From: Alteromonas stellipolaris
GTDB taxonomy: Bacteria > Pseudomonadota > Gammaproteobacteria > Enterobacterales > Alteromonadaceae
Assembly: GCF_001562115.1 (NCBI RefSeq)
Contig: NZ_CP013926.1
Span: forward strand, 3,348,001 to 3,412,000
DNA: 64,000 bases
Reading direction: 5' to 3'
Shown here: positions 1 through 10,992 of the stretch, piece after piece
Layout of the letters: each line of letters starts with the position of its first letter
Numbering within the stretch: the first letter of the stretch is position 1
Made by a program: the position numbers and the translations under genes
Notes under the pieces: generated by a model
Database searches by the model: none
What the model was told of the DNA's origin: nothing
What the model saw: the letters and a program-made list of their open reading frames with translations, nothing else

Positions 1-2170
1 CAAATGCAGCTTTATCGTCGGCACTCACATAATATTGCTGATTAGTAAGATTCCGCCAACTCGCTTGCACCGACATACGTTGATTGAATTGCCATAGCGC
101 GCCAATATCTATGGTGGTTACATTGCCGAGTTCCTTTTCACTATCACCAATATCTCGCTTGCTTGCACGATGAACCAATGTTGAAAATAGCCGAACATCT
201 TCTAGCTCATACCCTAATGTTAATCGCTGACTATTAGGCGGAATATCGGAAATAGCGCTTCCCAAAGTATCTTCGCCGTCAATCCAGGCTCCATTTAACT
301 GAGCAAACCAATACCCTTGCTCTGTTGCTTTATTTTGCGCTTTATTTACAGCTTGTGACTGCTGCCAATCTAGCTGATAGCTTATGCCTCGAATCGTCGC
401 ACTGTCTAAATTGCTATAAACCTGCACATTTTCAGATACCGTAGTACGTTCAATATAGTGATTAATTTTCTGATGAAACACTTCAACTGAGCCCGTTAAA
501 TCAATGCTGTTGTACGATAACGAAGCCTGTACATTTGTGGCCTGCTCTGTTTCTAAATTGTCATCACCTAAGACAGTGCCCCGAGGGGTTTCTCCCGAAA
601 AATAACGCTCGGTTAAAGAAGGATTTCTAAAAGCGCTAGATAAGTAAACACTTGCCGACCATTGAGGCGAAAGCGTATGGCTGGCCCCAATAAACCCGCT
701 AACGTTGGTATTAGTAACATCATCAGCATTGTTAGACTGCTGCTGCCAATCAAGCCTGCCTCCAAAGGCTAGCGAAGTAGCACCAAAGGTACGCGATGCA
801 TCGGCAATACCTGCCACTGTGGTTTCACTAGCATCCAATGTACGAAGTTCGTAAGCCAATTCAGAAGTAAAGAATGAGTCAGTTAGATTTGAAGCTTCAT
901 CTAAGACAGGTTGATTTATAAGAGATTCATCTACAGTCAATTCACTAGCAGAGGAAACCAAGGTGAACTCTCTTTCATCAATAATTACCCCTTCTCGCCC
1001 CATTAATTGAACTTGCCAGTTTACTTGCCAATTATTTATGCGTGCGTTACTGCCAACATCAAGCCCGAAGTCTAACGCCTCGCTTTCACTTTCGTTTATC
1101 CGATCTTCTGGCCTTAAAATGTGGGTGTCCAATGTGGATTGGTGCCACCAAAGGTTGCTAACTAGGTCTGTGCTAGATGTGTCAGGGCTAGCCATGTCAT
1201 CGCTAAATAAGTCAGAGCTAAATATATTAGAAAATGCAAAAGTCATTTTGCCTAACCAATGCGTATTTTCTGGGTAGGTAGTTACTCTATCTTCAGGAAA
1301 GTCACTACTCGACTTACCAATATCACTGTTGTCTGAATACAAGGTCCAGGCTTCTTTCAGCACCCCACTTACCGGACGGTGCCTTATGAATAGCGCGGAT
1401 TGTTCGAATTTATCAAACAGAGTATTACCTTGCGCGTCATTACCGTTATTGCCTTTACGGTACGACAGGTTCCAGTCCGTATTGGCTGCGTAATCGGCAT
1501 AACTATAGTCTTGTGCCTGTTGGTTACTGCTCCACCCTATTTGAAGGTTAGATTCTGTGTTATATGGAAGTAACAAATCTACAGCGCCACCAATAGCGCC
1601 CGAGCCTAAATAGGTAGATGCAGCCCCTGGAATGACGGCAACACTTTGAATAAAAGAAGGTGGAACAAAGCCAACACTCGCCCCCGCTCGGCGGTCACTC
1701 ACAATAGGTACGCCATCAAGTAAGGATTGAATTCGCCAGCGAGAGAAGCCGCGAATATTAATATTTTGAATTTGCCCACCTTGCCCATTTAAATTAACTG
1801 ACGGCGATTGCAGCAAAATGTCATTGATGTGAGGGCTACCCACAAGGTTTGATTTATCGTAGCTATATTGGGGAAAAATGCTGTTTAAAGTTTGATTGTA
1901 ATACGGGCGCTCTGCGGTGACCGTGTACCGCTCTAGCGCTTCAATACTCTTATTGTCAGTGCTCTCGTTGTCAGTGCTCTCGTTATCAGCGTTCAGGCTC
2001 TCGGTACTTGTATTTGTGCTGGCACTGGCCGAAAAAACGGGGGCAGCTAAAAATGAAATGGTTAAAAATAGCTTAAAAGGGGCTAATCCAAAAGTTGATA
2101 ACTTAGCTGAATGTAATTCAAAAAACTTTGAACGAAATATAAAACAGAAAAAATACGACAGGCTTTTCAT
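1..2170 (-). CDS. TonB-dependent outer-membrane receptor (3' end outside window)
   Basis: The reading frame opens at ATG 2170 and stays open to the window edge, so the C-terminal end is missing. The N-terminus has a hydrophobic export segment followed by an acidic Asn/Asp/Glu/Ser-rich stretch, then a plug domain with the usual features: a TonB-box-like ERYTVTAERP segment, QIQNINIRGFSRWR, and GAASTYLGSGAIGGAVDL. The rest is beta-barrel sequence rich in aromatic and Asn/Gln strands. Such receptors take up siderophores, vitamins or glycans across the outer membrane with TonB energy. Substrate cannot be told. A terminator and a VPS10-like gene lie upstream on the same strand. Confidence 0.88.
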   Translation of the reverse strand, partial: MKSLSYFFCFIFRSKFFELHSAKLSTFGLAPFKLFLTISFLAAPVFSASASTNTSTESLNADNESTDNESTDNKSIEALERYTVTAERPYYNQTLNSIFPQYSYDKSNLVGSPHINDILLQSPSVNLNGQGGQIQNINIRGFSRWRIQSLLDGVPIVSDRRAGASVGFVPPSFIQSVAVIPGAASTYLGSGAIGGAVDLLLPYNTESNLQIGWSSNQQAQDYSYADYAANTDWNLSYRKGNNGNDAQGNTLFDKFEQSALFIRHRPVSGVLKEAWTLYSDNSDIGKSSSDFPEDRVTTYPENTHWLGKMTFAFSNIFSSDLFSDDMASPDTSSTDLVSNLWWHQSTLDTHILRPEDRINESESEALDFGLDVGSNARINNWQVNWQVQLMGREGVIIDEREFTLVSSASELTVDESLINQPVLDEASNLTDSFFTSELAYELRTLDASETTVAGIADASRTFGATSLAFGGRLDWQQQSNNADDVTNTNVSGFIGASHTLSPQWSASVYLSSAFRNPSLTERYFSGETPRGTVLGDDNLETEQATNVQASLSYNSIDLTGSVEVFHQKINHYIERTTVSENVQVYSNLDSATIRGISYQLDWQQSQAVNKAQNKATEQGYWFAQLNGAWIDGEDTLGSAISDIPPNSQRLTLGYELEDVRLFSTLVHRASKRDIGDSEKELGNVTTIDIGALWQFNQRMSVQASWRNLTNQQYYVSADDKAAF

Positions 2171-2221
2171 TGGGTCTTGCTACGGTAATAAAGCTAATAA
2201 AAGGAAGGGTAAGAATAAAAA

Positions 2222-2246
2222 ATGCGGCAGCGTAATGCTGCCGCAT
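2222..2246 (-). terminator. intrinsic terminator after the VPS10-like gene
   Basis: A perfect 10-bp stem (ATGCGGCAGC / GCTGCCGCAT) with a 5-nt loop is followed on the minus strand by a T-rich run. It lies 20 nt after the stop of the VPS10/BNR gene and before the TonB receptor start. Confidence 0.85.
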
Positions 2247-2265
2247 CTGTTTTTACTAACACTCG

Positions 2266-5200
2266 TTAGTTTGTAATTACCGGAATGCCAGCGGTCCAAG
2301 GGCCACCTTCATTCACTACGGCTTGCTGTAGTGCAGGCACTGTGGTTTCTTGCAGTGTTTTAATACGTGCACTCACTTGGTTTAATTCATCTTCAGCATA
2401 ACCAAGTTGGTCTTTATGCTGTTGAGTAGGCCCGTAAGATGAACCCAGTGCCGATCTTGCATAGCGTAAACGACTCATAATATTCGCCGGTTTAATGCCT
2501 TTGCGATTACGCGATTCTAAGCCACTAAACGCCTTGTTAATGTCGTTCAATTCACGTTGAATACTCGCAAACTTAGCTTCAAGCTGGCTTACATCACTAG
2601 GGGTACGGTCAATAGCAACACGAAGCAATTCCATTGTCTCTTTCACTTGCCCTAGTACAGTAGTTGCAGACATTGCACGTTTCTGCAATTTAGTAACAGC
2701 GTTCCCATACGCTGTAATGTCCTCAGCAGAGGCCCCTTTCAAAGCACCTTCATAAATAGACTCTAGCGTAAACTCAACCGGCTCTGCTAGCTGAGTAACA
2801 GTTGCACCCTCGCGCTTAAATAACGTAGCGCTATAAGTGCCTGGCAATGCCATTAAGCCATTATTTTTGCTATCTTTCTTAGTAAGCGGTGTGGTGTTTG
2901 AATACTTCATGTCCCATGTAATGCGGTGAAGTCCTTTCTTAGTGCTACCCGCTACGCGATTTATTACGTCGCCCGCATTGTCACGAATTTCAACATAAAC
3001 TGCAGGTTCTGGCTCTTGAAGTTCAGCTTCAATCGCTTCCCAACTTGGATACTTAGGATATTTGTCATCTTCAAGTAGCTTTTTCTCAGCTTCTTGACGC
3101 TTACCCTTCGCGGTTTGCAAGCTGTCTTTCAAGAAATAAGTTAACGTAGCACCATGAGCTGGGTTCTCTGCCACAAAACGGTCATCGCCGTCTGAATCAG
3201 AATGCTTGGTGTCTAGCTTAAACCATTTCACGGGGCGGCTAGGCGCGAACAACAGTGCATCTTGCTGCATCGACTTTTCAGTTAATGCACGAAGCGGGGC
3301 GTAATCATCTAGAATATAAATTCCACGGCCAAATGTACCGGCCACTAAGTCATTTTCTCTGCGCTGTATTTTCACATCGCGAGTAGAAATGGTTGGCATA
3401 CCGCCATCAAGTTCAACCCAATTTTTACCGCCGTTAACCGTAAAGAAAACGCCAAATTCGGTACCAATGAACATCAAATCTTTGTTCACATGATCTTGAA
3501 CAATACGCCAAACAAGGTGTTTTGCAGGTAAGTCATCGGCAAGTGATGTCCACTTTTTACCTAGGTTAGTCGACTTGATCAAGTAGGGTTTGTAGTCGCC
3601 ATATTTGTGGTTATCTAAAGCAACATATACGGTATTCGGATCGTATAAATCAGCGCGAATATCATTCACATAAGCGGTAGCGGGAATACCTTTGATATCG
3701 TCTAATTCAATTTTCTTCCACGACTCACCGCCGTTGGTAGTGACTTGAATAATGCCATCGTCTGTACCTGCCCAAAGAATATTCTCATCCACTGGGCTTT
3801 CAGAGAAGTTAGCAATGGTGTGAAATTCTGTCATGGCATACAAATCCCAACCCGCTTCTACCGACCACGTTCTGCCCATCATAGGCATATGCATACGGTT
3901 TCCGTCTTGGGTCAGGTCGCCAGAAACGGCCGTCCAGCTATCGCCGCGGTTGTCTGAACGCCATACGCGCTGGGAAGCAAAGTAAATACGCGCAGGATCG
4001 TGGCTAGACACATTAATTGGAGCATCCCAGTTGTAGCGCTCTGCTGGGTCGCCTGGCAGTGGCTGCGGCTTAACGTAAACGCCTTCTTTGGTGGTCATGT
4101 CTACGCGGGTAAGGTTGCCCTGTTGCCACTGAGAGTAAATAATATCTGGGTTACCCGGCTCAACTGCAGGCTGATGCCCATCTCCGCCTAGAGTTAAGAA
4201 CCAATCTTTGTTCTTAATGCCATCTGCGCGTCTAGTACGTGATGGCCCGCCTTGGGTCGAGTTATCCTGTGCACCCGCATAAATCATATAGAAAGGTTTC
4301 GAATCATCCGGTGCTACTTTATAAAACTGGGTTAGCGGCAAATTCGCCATAAAGTGCCAATTCGCCATTCTGTCATGAGACATATAAATACCACCGTCTG
4401 ATCCCATCAAAACAAAATCAGGATCAGTAGGATGGAATGCCATAGCATGGTCATCTACGTGCTTGCGCTTAGTATTGATTGGCGTCCACGTTTTACCGCC
4501 ATCGTCAGACACTTTACTGTAGTTACTGGCAATATAAACACGGTCGAACTGGTGTTGGTCAGCAAAAATTTCTTGGTAATAATGAGGGCCTGTTCCAGCA
4601 CCTATCTCATCAGACACTTTGGTCCAACTTGCGCCTTGGTCGGCTGAGCGATAGAAACCACCTTTGCGGTTATCAGTTTCGATAGTAGCGTAAAGCACAT
4701 CAGGGTTCATAGGCGATATCGCCATACCTATTTTACCCATGTTGCCTTCTGGCAAACCGGTTTTAAGTTCTGTCCAAGTTTCACCGCCATCGTCAGAGGT
4801 ATGAATGCCTGCGCCTTCATTGGTCCCTACATATACGGCAATAGAACGTTGGCGAGCCCACGTGGCGGCATAAAGTTTATCAGGATTTCGCGGGTCGATA
4901 AGTAAAGAGGTTACACCGGTCCATTTGTCAGCAGGCGTTAGCACTTGCTTCCAAGTATCACCACCGTCAGTCGTTTTGTACAAACCACGCTCGCCACCGC
5001 CAGACCACAATGGCCCTTGAGCTGAAACCCACACAATGTCAGGGTTTGTTGGGTGAATAATAATGTCAGAGATATGTTCAGACTTCGCTAAGCCCACATT
5101 TTTCCATGTTTGACCGCCATCGACAGATTTGTATACGCCGTCACCAAAGCTGATATGGCGCCCGCCGTTATTCTCTCCTGTACCTACCCAAATAATATTT

Positions 5201-5523
5201 GAGTTACTAGGCGCAATGGTCACATCGCCAATTGAATACACTGCTTGGTTATCGAAAATGGGCGTCCATGTGTTGCCTGCGTTCGTGGTTTTCCACACGC
5301 CACCAGAACCTACTGCGGTATACCATGTTGAAGGATTATTTTGATCAATAGCAATGTCTGCTATCCGACCAGACATGTAAGCGGGTCCAATATTTCTCAG
5401 CTCCATTGCTTTAAAAGTTGAACTGCTAAAAATAGATTTGTCGTCGTTAGGTTTTTCTGCAAAAACAGTCGAGCATGAGAGTGCAAGAGATACAGCTACT
5501 GCAGCTTTAAAAAGCTTATTCAT
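2266..5523 (-). CDS. secreted VPS10/sortilin-type BNR beta-propeller protein
   Basis: 1085 aa with a clear signal peptide ending VFA at about residue 22. The first ~730 residues are repeated beta-propeller blades with the BNR/Asp-box signature S-x-D-x-G-x-T-W (SVDGGQTW, TTDGGDTW, TSDDGGETW, SADQGASW, SDDGGKTW, TTNGGESW). This architecture is usually annotated as sortilin/VPS10 domain or 'glycosyl hydrolase'. The C-terminal ~350 residues form a separate, partly helical region. An exported or periplasmic surface protein is likely. Hydrolase activity is not demonstrated by the sequence: Asp-boxes are structural. Confidence 0.85.
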   Translation of the reverse strand: MNKLFKAAVAVSLALSCSTVFAEKPNDDKSIFSSSTFKAMELRNIGPAYMSGRIADIAIDQNNPSTWYTAVGSGGVWKTTNAGNTWTPIFDNQAVYSIGDVTIAPSNSNIIWVGTGENNGGRHISFGDGVYKSVDGGQTWKNVGLAKSEHISDIIIHPTNPDIVWVSAQGPLWSGGGERGLYKTTDGGDTWKQVLTPADKWTGVTSLLIDPRNPDKLYAATWARQRSIAVYVGTNEGAGIHTSDDGGETWTELKTGLPEGNMGKIGMAISPMNPDVLYATIETDNRKGGFYRSADQGASWTKVSDEIGAGTGPHYYQEIFADQHQFDRVYIASNYSKVSDDGGKTWTPINTKRKHVDDHAMAFHPTDPDFVLMGSDGGIYMSHDRMANWHFMANLPLTQFYKVAPDDSKPFYMIYAGAQDNSTQGGPSRTRRADGIKNKDWFLTLGGDGHQPAVEPGNPDIIYSQWQQGNLTRVDMTTKEGVYVKPQPLPGDPAERYNWDAPINVSSHDPARIYFASQRVWRSDNRGDSWTAVSGDLTQDGNRMHMPMMGRTWSVEAGWDLYAMTEFHTIANFSESPVDENILWAGTDDGIIQVTTNGGESWKKIELDDIKGIPATAYVNDIRADLYDPNTVYVALDNHKYGDYKPYLIKSTNLGKKWTSLADDLPAKHLVWRIVQDHVNKDLMFIGTEFGVFFTVNGGKNWVELDGGMPTISTRDVKIQRRENDLVAGTFGRGIYILDDYAPLRALTEKSMQQDALLFAPSRPVKWFKLDTKHSDSDGDDRFVAENPAHGATLTYFLKDSLQTAKGKRQEAEKKLLEDDKYPKYPSWEAIEAELQEPEPAVYVEIRDNAGDVINRVAGSTKKGLHRITWDMKYSNTTPLTKKDSKNNGLMALPGTYSATLFKREGATVTQLAEPVEFTLESIYEGALKGASAEDITAYGNAVTKLQKRAMSATTVLGQVKETMELLRVAIDRTPSDVSQLEAKFASIQRELNDINKAFSGLESRNRKGIKPANIMSRLRYARSALGSSYGPTQQHKDQLGYAEDELNQVSARIKTLQETTVPALQQAVVNEGGPWTAGIPVITN

Positions 5524-5727
5524 TATTATTGTCCACAGAGTGTTTATTTGAATTTAGAATTATAGGAAGTAACACTATATAGAGTTACTAATAAACCTAT
5601 GAAGTTTCAATAAACACACGACCAACTACCTAATATAGAGGTTAAAAAATAGTCGTGAGTGGAAAAGGATTTTTGGTGGGATAATAAGAGAAAAATACTT
5701 TACCCAGTTGAGTGGCTACCATTTAAA

Positions 5728-5762
5728 AAAGAGCCAAGCTTCTGATGAAAACTTGGCTCTTT
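5728..5762 (-). terminator. intrinsic terminator after SDR gene
   Basis: An 11-bp stem (AAAGAGCCAAG / CTTGGCTCTTT) with a 13-nt loop and a six-T tail on the minus strand, between the SDR stop (5851) and the VPS10-like start (5523). Confidence 0.8.
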
Positions 5763-5850
5763 TAAGATCGTATGCGCTAAGCAGAACTAAGCTGTTTTTA
5801 GCAGGTACAGCCTGAGTATAAGTACGTGCTTATTTAAGCGCCTGATTTTA

Positions 5851-6744
5851 TCAAAAAGTGACGATGTCATCATTTATTAAATGGCCTACCACAGAGCTGT
5901 TCTCAGCATCGATAAAACCATTATCAATTGCTTTAGCACGGCCACGTGTGACCTTACGGTAGTTAGGATGCGTGTAAATATACGTCTGTTTTGAACGTAA
6001 AGCTTCCAATACGCGCTCGGCCAACATCGATACAGGAATTCCAGATTCCACGGCCATAGTGGCAGCTTTGGCCCCTGCTTTTAGTTTTTCTTTATCGATA
6101 CGCTTTGCAGTGGCTACCGCATACTTTTCTTGTCTATTACGATAAGACTCATGAATACGGGTTTTTACGAATGCAGGGCACAACACCGACGTATGAATAT
6201 TGAAAGGTTCTAGTTCTGGCACCCAGCCTTCTGTCATCGACACTACTGCAGCCTTAGAAGCACAATACGCACCAGCATACGGCATACCCAACATGCCCGC
6301 CATCGATGCCACGTTTAACACCCAGCCCCCTTCACCGTGCTCTTTTATAGCAGGCACGCAAGCTTGAGCACCGTATAGAACGCCCATCACATTCACGTCC
6401 ATCACCCAGCGCCAGGTTTCAGCTTCTGAGTCTTCTATTTTTCCAGGCGAACCACCAACACCCGCGTTATTGATGATCATATGTATTTTGCCGAACGCTT
6501 CTTTGGCTTTCGCAACAACCTCTTCCCACTGGGCATAATCGGTGACATCAAGTGAGCAGGTTATTAGCTTATAACCCTTAGCGCGTAAATCTTCGCTAGA
6601 TTGTGCAAGAGCAGCCGCATCAATATCGCCCATCACAATATTCATTCCCTGCGCCGCTAATGCTTCACTTAGGGCTAAGCCAATTCCACCCGCTGCGCCA
6701 GAAATAACTGCGGTTTTACCTGAAAATTCATTAGACTGAGACAT
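5851..6744 (-). CDS. SDR family oxidoreductase
   Basis: 297 aa classical short-chain dehydrogenase. Visible are the Rossmann motif GAAGGIG (residues 16-22), NNAG (about 92-95), a Ser at 147 and the catalytic Y160-x3-K164 (YCASK). An acidic residue ending beta-2 (GDID) hints at NAD preference. The C-terminal ~90 residues are longer than in minimal SDRs. ATG 6744 is preceded by GGAGAGCAG, a good ribosome binding site. It is a single gene with its own terminator. The substrate is unknown; hydroxysteroid, polyol and retinol-like dehydrogenases share this layout. Confidence 0.88.
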   Translation of the reverse strand: MSQSNEFSGKTAVISGAAGGIGLALSEALAAQGMNIVMGDIDAAALAQSSEDLRAKGYKLITCSLDVTDYAQWEEVVAKAKEAFGKIHMIINNAGVGGSPGKIEDSEAETWRWVMDVNVMGVLYGAQACVPAIKEHGEGGWVLNVASMAGMLGMPYAGAYCASKAAVVSMTEGWVPELEPFNIHTSVLCPAFVKTRIHESYRNRQEKYAVATAKRIDKEKLKAGAKAATMAVESGIPVSMLAERVLEALRSKQTYIYTHPNYRKVTRGRAKAIDNGFIDAENSSVVGHLINDDIVTF

Positions 6745-7451
6745 CTGCTCTCCTGTTGTCTTTATTAGCGCAGCAAATACGATTGTTGCAACGCCTGCTT
6801 GCCGCTACCACTACGACCAGATCAAAGTAAGGTCAACAAAGAAGCGGAGCTCAATGAGTTATATAATCGATAAGTAGAGTAGTCTGCGGATGTAAGGGTA
6901 GATACTTTATTTGGCTAATTTCAGATACTTCATGAAATCAATAATGTGAAGAAAATAGACTACTGCTTTTTAGTGAAACTAATAAAACCAACGCGTTTTT
7001 ATTATTTCAAAATATGACTTCTTAATAAAATATGACTGATATTCAAAATATATTTAGGTTGTAAGCCACAATTGAGTGCTTCTACTCATCGCAAAAATCG
7101 GCTTACTTAACCGTTATCCCAACTTACTTCGTGCAAGCCAAATCACGCGGAAAAACAAAACATTAAATTAACAAAATCGAATCTGAGCGGTGAGTTAACT
7201 ATACAAGTCGAATGCACACGCCCAATTTACCGAGCTTTCAACTAACAGCAGCACCTCTACTCTCAACCCTATTAAAGATTAATTATTTGTTAACACGCGT
7301 GAAAATCGAAAGTTTTTATTGAGGTGCGTTTTAATAAAGTGGGCATACTCCCCCTTGAGATAAATAGAATTAATCATTACTCTCCCTCGCTGAAATAGCG
7401 ACTCAAGTTCATTTGATTGCCCCGGCAATTTTCGAGGTTTTTTTACTTAGC
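6745..7451. other. 707-bp intergenic region upstream of the cyo block
   Basis: AT-rich, with no supportable gene on either strand. It holds a short direct repeat AAAATATGACT at 7009-7019 and 7027-7037, and a small palindrome ATTGCC-CC-GGCAAT at 7416-7429. It lies between the divergent SDR and the small membrane protein gene, so it probably carries both promoters. I could not place -35/-10 boxes with confidence. Confidence 0.5.
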
Positions 7452-7871
7452 ATGGCTAATCGACCCCCTTCAATTGATGTTTTTCTGCAGCCTGCTTTCG
7501 CAGCGTTTGTGCAGAAGCTTCAACGCTACACAACAGGTGTAGGGGTATTCCTATGGATTGCAAACGCAGCCTTATTGCTTAACGTAGCGTTGATAGCCAG
7601 CGGCACAATGGCCGACTCAGGCGAGTTTGTTAGTGCACTCCACGACAATATTGTTATTGAGCCTTTTTTCATTGCCGCTTTTAACCAAGCGCTTTCCCTG
7701 TTTTCTCTTCCTACCATTATATTGGTGCTGGTTGGCCTTCAAGTTCATGCTTGCGCCACCGCTAGAGCCCATTTTATTGGTAATGATCAACCTGTTCCTT
7801 TCGTTTTTCACGAATACCCTCACCCCTTTATTCAAAAAATTGGTAGCCGAGCCCCTCCTACTCTTAGCTAA
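7452..7871 (+). CDS. small membrane protein of unknown function upstream of cyoA
   Basis: 139 aa from ATG 7452; a TTG start at 7413 would add 13 residues. Neither start has a strong ribosome binding site. Two hydrophobic segments (about residues 28-48 and 80-102) flank a polar loop, giving a two-helix inner-membrane protein. I do not recognise the family. It lies 182 nt before cyoA on the same strand, so a role near the terminal oxidase is possible, but only by position. Confidence 0.5.
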   Translation: MANRPPSIDVFLQPAFAAFVQKLQRYTTGVGVFLWIANAALLLNVALIASGTMADSGEFVSALHDNIVIEPFFIAAFNQALSLFSLPTIILVLVGLQVHACATARAHFIGNDQPVPFVFHEYPHPFIQKIGSRAPPTLS

Positions 7872-8053
7872 CCGTTTTTGATGTCGATGTGTAAACACTA
7901 ATCGTTACCCGAAAACGCTAAATTGCGTGCTTGTCTTTGCGGATTAATCACCACGGCTATCGATTGTCTTCGATGTGCATATCCAGGCTTTTGTTCTGGT
8001 TATCGGTGCTGTTTAATCGCGGAATTCCCTTGAACTTACGGGTTATAGGAAAA

Positions 8054-9001
8054 ATGTTTTTGTCTATTCGTAACCTCTTGAAACTAACTTTTACCACAAT
8101 CGTGCTGATGCTGGCCGGTTGCAGCGGCGGCGTACTCGATCCTAAAGGGCAAGTAGGTGTGGATGAAAAGAATCTAATCATTCTTTGCACCATTCTTATG
8201 CTCATTGTTGTGATCCCCGTCATTGTGCTAACACTTTATTTCGCTTGGAAATATCGCGCCAGTCGCGACTTTGAAATTTACACCCCGAAATGGGCCCACT
8301 CTACCAAAATTGAAGCCTTGGTATGGTCGGTTCCGGTACTCATTATTATTGCGCTAGGCGTTATTACTTGGCGTTCAACACAAGCGTTAGACCCCTACGC
8401 GCCGCTCGAAGGCAAAGGTGAGCATCTCACTGTAGAGGTGGTGTCCTTAGACTGGAAGTGGCTATTCATCTATCCAGAGCAAGGCATTGCTACGGTTAAC
8501 GAATTAGTTTTTCCTGCTAACAAACCCATTGCTTTCAAAATTACCTCTGAAAACGCCATGAACTCGTTTTTCATTCCTCAGTTGGGCAGTCAAATCTACT
8601 CAATGGCCGGAATGGAAACCAAGCTACACCTCATTGCAAATGAGCCGGGTACGTTCAAAGGCATTTCATCCAACTACAGTGGCGCTGGCTTCTCCGGCAT
8701 GAAATTCGATGCTATTGCCACCCCTACTGAAGCTGATTTCGACGATTGGGTACAAAAGGTTAAGCAAGAAGATACAGCATTAACTTCTGGCTCTTACAAA
8801 GAACTTGCAGAGCCCACCGAAAATCATCCTGTGACCTACTACGGCGATGTAAGTGATGGGTTGTTCCACGAAATACTAATGAAATATATGAAAGACCACG
8901 GCTCGATGGATTTTTACAGCAAGCCTGATAACGCTGCCACAGGCATGCGAAAAGCTATGCCGGATATGCACAAAGGTCATCATGAAGAGGTTAACGAATA
9001 A
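8054..9001 (+). CDS. cyoA: cytochrome o ubiquinol oxidase subunit II
   Basis: 315 aa from ATG 8054, preceded by AGGAAAA; this start gives a lipoprotein signal with lipobox LAGC (Cys23) and a length typical of CyoA. A TTG at 7931 would extend it, but would bury the signal peptide. Two membrane helices follow, then the periplasmic cupredoxin domain ([25 protein letters not shown]). The cysteine and histidine ligands of a CuA centre are absent, as expected for quinol rather than cytochrome c oxidases. First gene of cyoABCDE, 2 nt before cyoB. Confidence 0.95.
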   Translation: MFLSIRNLLKLTFTTIVLMLAGCSGGVLDPKGQVGVDEKNLIILCTILMLIVVIPVIVLTLYFAWKYRASRDFEIYTPKWAHSTKIEALVWSVPVLIIIALGVITWRSTQALDPYAPLEGKGEHLTVEVVSLDWKWLFIYPEQGIATVNELVFPANKPIAFKITSENAMNSFFIPQLGSQIYSMAGMETKLHLIANEPGTFKGISSNYSGAGFSGMKFDAIATPTEADFDDWVQKVKQEDTALTSGSYKELAEPTENHPVTYYGDVSDGLFHEILMKYMKDHGSMDFYSKPDNAATGMRKAMPDMHKGHHEEVNE

Positions 9002-9003
9002 TT

Positions 9004-10992
9004 ATGTCTTTTTTAGGTAAATTATCAATAGAGTCAGTGCCTTACCACGAGCCTATTATTATGGTTACGTTGGCAGTGATTGCTGTAGTGGGTACTGCTA
9101 TTGCGCTGCTCATTACAAAATACAAGCAGTGGGGAACACTGTGGAATGACTGGATCACGTCTGTGGATCATAAACACCTAGGCATTATGTACATTGTACT
9201 GGCTATGGTGATGTTACTACGTGGTTTTGCCGACGCTATTATGATGCGTACCCAGCTTGCGGTAGCAACGAATGGCGCACCAGGCTATTTGCCACCGGAA
9301 CACTACGACCAAATTTTCACTGCCCACGGCGTGATTATGATCATCTTTATGGCCATGCCATTTATGATTGGTTTAATGAACATTGTGCTGCCACTGCAAA
9401 TTGGTGCCCGTGATGTGGCCTACCCTTTTTTAAATAACTTAAGTTTTTGGCTTACCGCTGGCGGCGCCATTCTCATAAATATTTCATTAGGTATAGGTGA
9501 GTTTGCAAAAACAGGTTGGGTAGCTTATCCGCCAATAGCGGGGCTTGAATTAAGCCCGGGGGTTGGCGTCGACTACTACATATGGGCCTTGCAGATATCA
9601 GGGCTCGGCACGCTACTTACTGCGGTTAACTTTCTAGTGACTGTATTTAAGATGCGTGCACCGGGCATGAAATTGATGCAAATGCCAATCTTCACGTGGA
9701 CATGCACATGGGCAAATATCCTTATTGCTGCGTCGTTCCCTATCCTTACGGCAGTGCTAGCTATGCTAACACTAGACCGCTATCTAGATTTCCACTTCTT
9801 CACTAACGAAGCTGGTGGTAACTCTATGATGTACATTAATTTATTCTGGGCATGGGGCCACCCTGAAGTTTACATTTTGGTGCTACCTGCTTTTGGTATT
9901 TTCTCAGAAGTTATTTCCACCTTTACGGCAAAACGCTTATTTGGTTACACCTCAATGGTGTATGCATCGGGTGCAATTGCTATTTTAGGCTTTGTAGTAT
10001 GGCTGCACCACTTCTTTACTATGGGCTCAAGTGCCAATGTAAATGCGTTCTTCGGTATTATGACCATGGTTATCGCTGTGCCGACAGGGGTGAAACTATT
10101 CAACTGGTTATTCACCATGTACCGCGGCCGTCTCGTACTTAGCGTACCTGTTCTATGGGCGTTGGGCTTTATGGTGACCTTTACCATAGGCGGAATGACA
10201 GGTGTTTTATTAGCCATTCCTGGTGCCGATTATGTACTGCATAATAGTCTGTTTTTGATTGCTCATTTCCACAACACCATTATTGGTGGAGCGGTATTTG
10301 GTTACTTGGCAGGTTTTGCGTTTTGGTTCCCGAAAGCCATGGGCTTCAAGCTTGATGAAAGAACCGGTAAAGCTGCATTTTGGTGCTGGCAAATTGGTTT
10401 CATGATGGCGTTCTTACCACTGTATGTGCTGGGCTTCTTGGGCATGACCCGCAGACTTAACCATACCAACAACCCTGACTGGAACTTATGGTTATATATT
10501 GCTGCAGTAGGGGCGTTTATTATTGCCTTTGGTATTTTCTTCCAGCTATTACAGTTGTACATAAGCTTCAAAAATAAAGACAAGCTTGATGACACCACTG
10601 GCGATCCATGGAATGGACACACACTTGAATGGTCTACGGCGTCTCCGCCTCAGTTTTATAATTTTGCGCACATTCCTCACATTAAAGATATTGATGCGTG
10701 GACAGACGCAAAAGAACGAGGCGACTCTTACCAAAAGCCTGAGAAATACGCACCTATTCACATGCCAAAAAACACCTCTGCTGGCGTATTCATGAGCATG
10801 AGTTTCACCGTAATGGGCTTTGCGCTTATTTGGCATATTTGGTGGTTAGCCGCTGCAGCGCTTATTGCTGGAATAGGTGTATTTGTTAAGCGTTGTTATA
10901 CCTCTGATGTTGATTACTACGTTCAGGTAGATGAGATAGAAAAAATTGAACAAGCGCATTTAGCTGCCAATGCGAGAGGAGCGTCTGTATGA
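9004..10992 (+). CDS. cyoB: cytochrome o ubiquinol oxidase subunit I
   Basis: 662 aa heme-copper oxidase catalytic subunit. Seen are the CuB/cross-linked Tyr helix [13 protein letters not shown], the HH pair in [10 protein letters not shown] and the heme ligand region [14 protein letters not shown]. It reduces O2 to water with quinol electrons and pumps protons in the inner membrane. It ends in ATGA with cyoC, so the two are translationally coupled. Its length is close to the E. coli protein. Confidence 0.97.
   Translation: MSFLGKLSIESVPYHEPIIMVTLAVIAVVGTAIALLITKYKQWGTLWNDWITSVDHKHLGIMYIVLAMVMLLRGFADAIMMRTQLAVATNGAPGYLPPEHYDQIFTAHGVIMIIFMAMPFMIGLMNIVLPLQIGARDVAYPFLNNLSFWLTAGGAILINISLGIGEFAKTGWVAYPPIAGLELSPGVGVDYYIWALQISGLGTLLTAVNFLVTVFKMRAPGMKLMQMPIFTWTCTWANILIAASFPILTAVLAMLTLDRYLDFHFFTNEAGGNSMMYINLFWAWGHPEVYILVLPAFGIFSEVISTFTAKRLFGYTSMVYASGAIAILGFVVWLHHFFTMGSSANVNAFFGIMTMVIAVPTGVKLFNWLFTMYRGRLVLSVPVLWALGFMVTFTIGGMTGVLLAIPGADYVLHNSLFLIAHFHNTIIGGAVFGYLAGFAFWFPKAMGFKLDERTGKAAFWCWQIGFMMAFLPLYVLGFLGMTRRLNHTNNPDWNLWLYIAAVGAFIIAFGIFFQLLQLYISFKNKDKLDDTTGDPWNGHTLEWSTASPPQFYNFAHIPHIKDIDAWTDAKERGDSYQKPEKYAPIHMPKNTSAGVFMSMSFTVMGFALIWHIWWLAAAALIAGIGVFVKRCYTSDVDYYVQVDEIEKIEQAHLAANARGASV

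Noticed and set aside
1038..1277. Plus-strand frames inside the first TonB receptor and the VPS10-like gene
   Set aside because: They are antisense shadows of long, clearly coding minus-strand genes.
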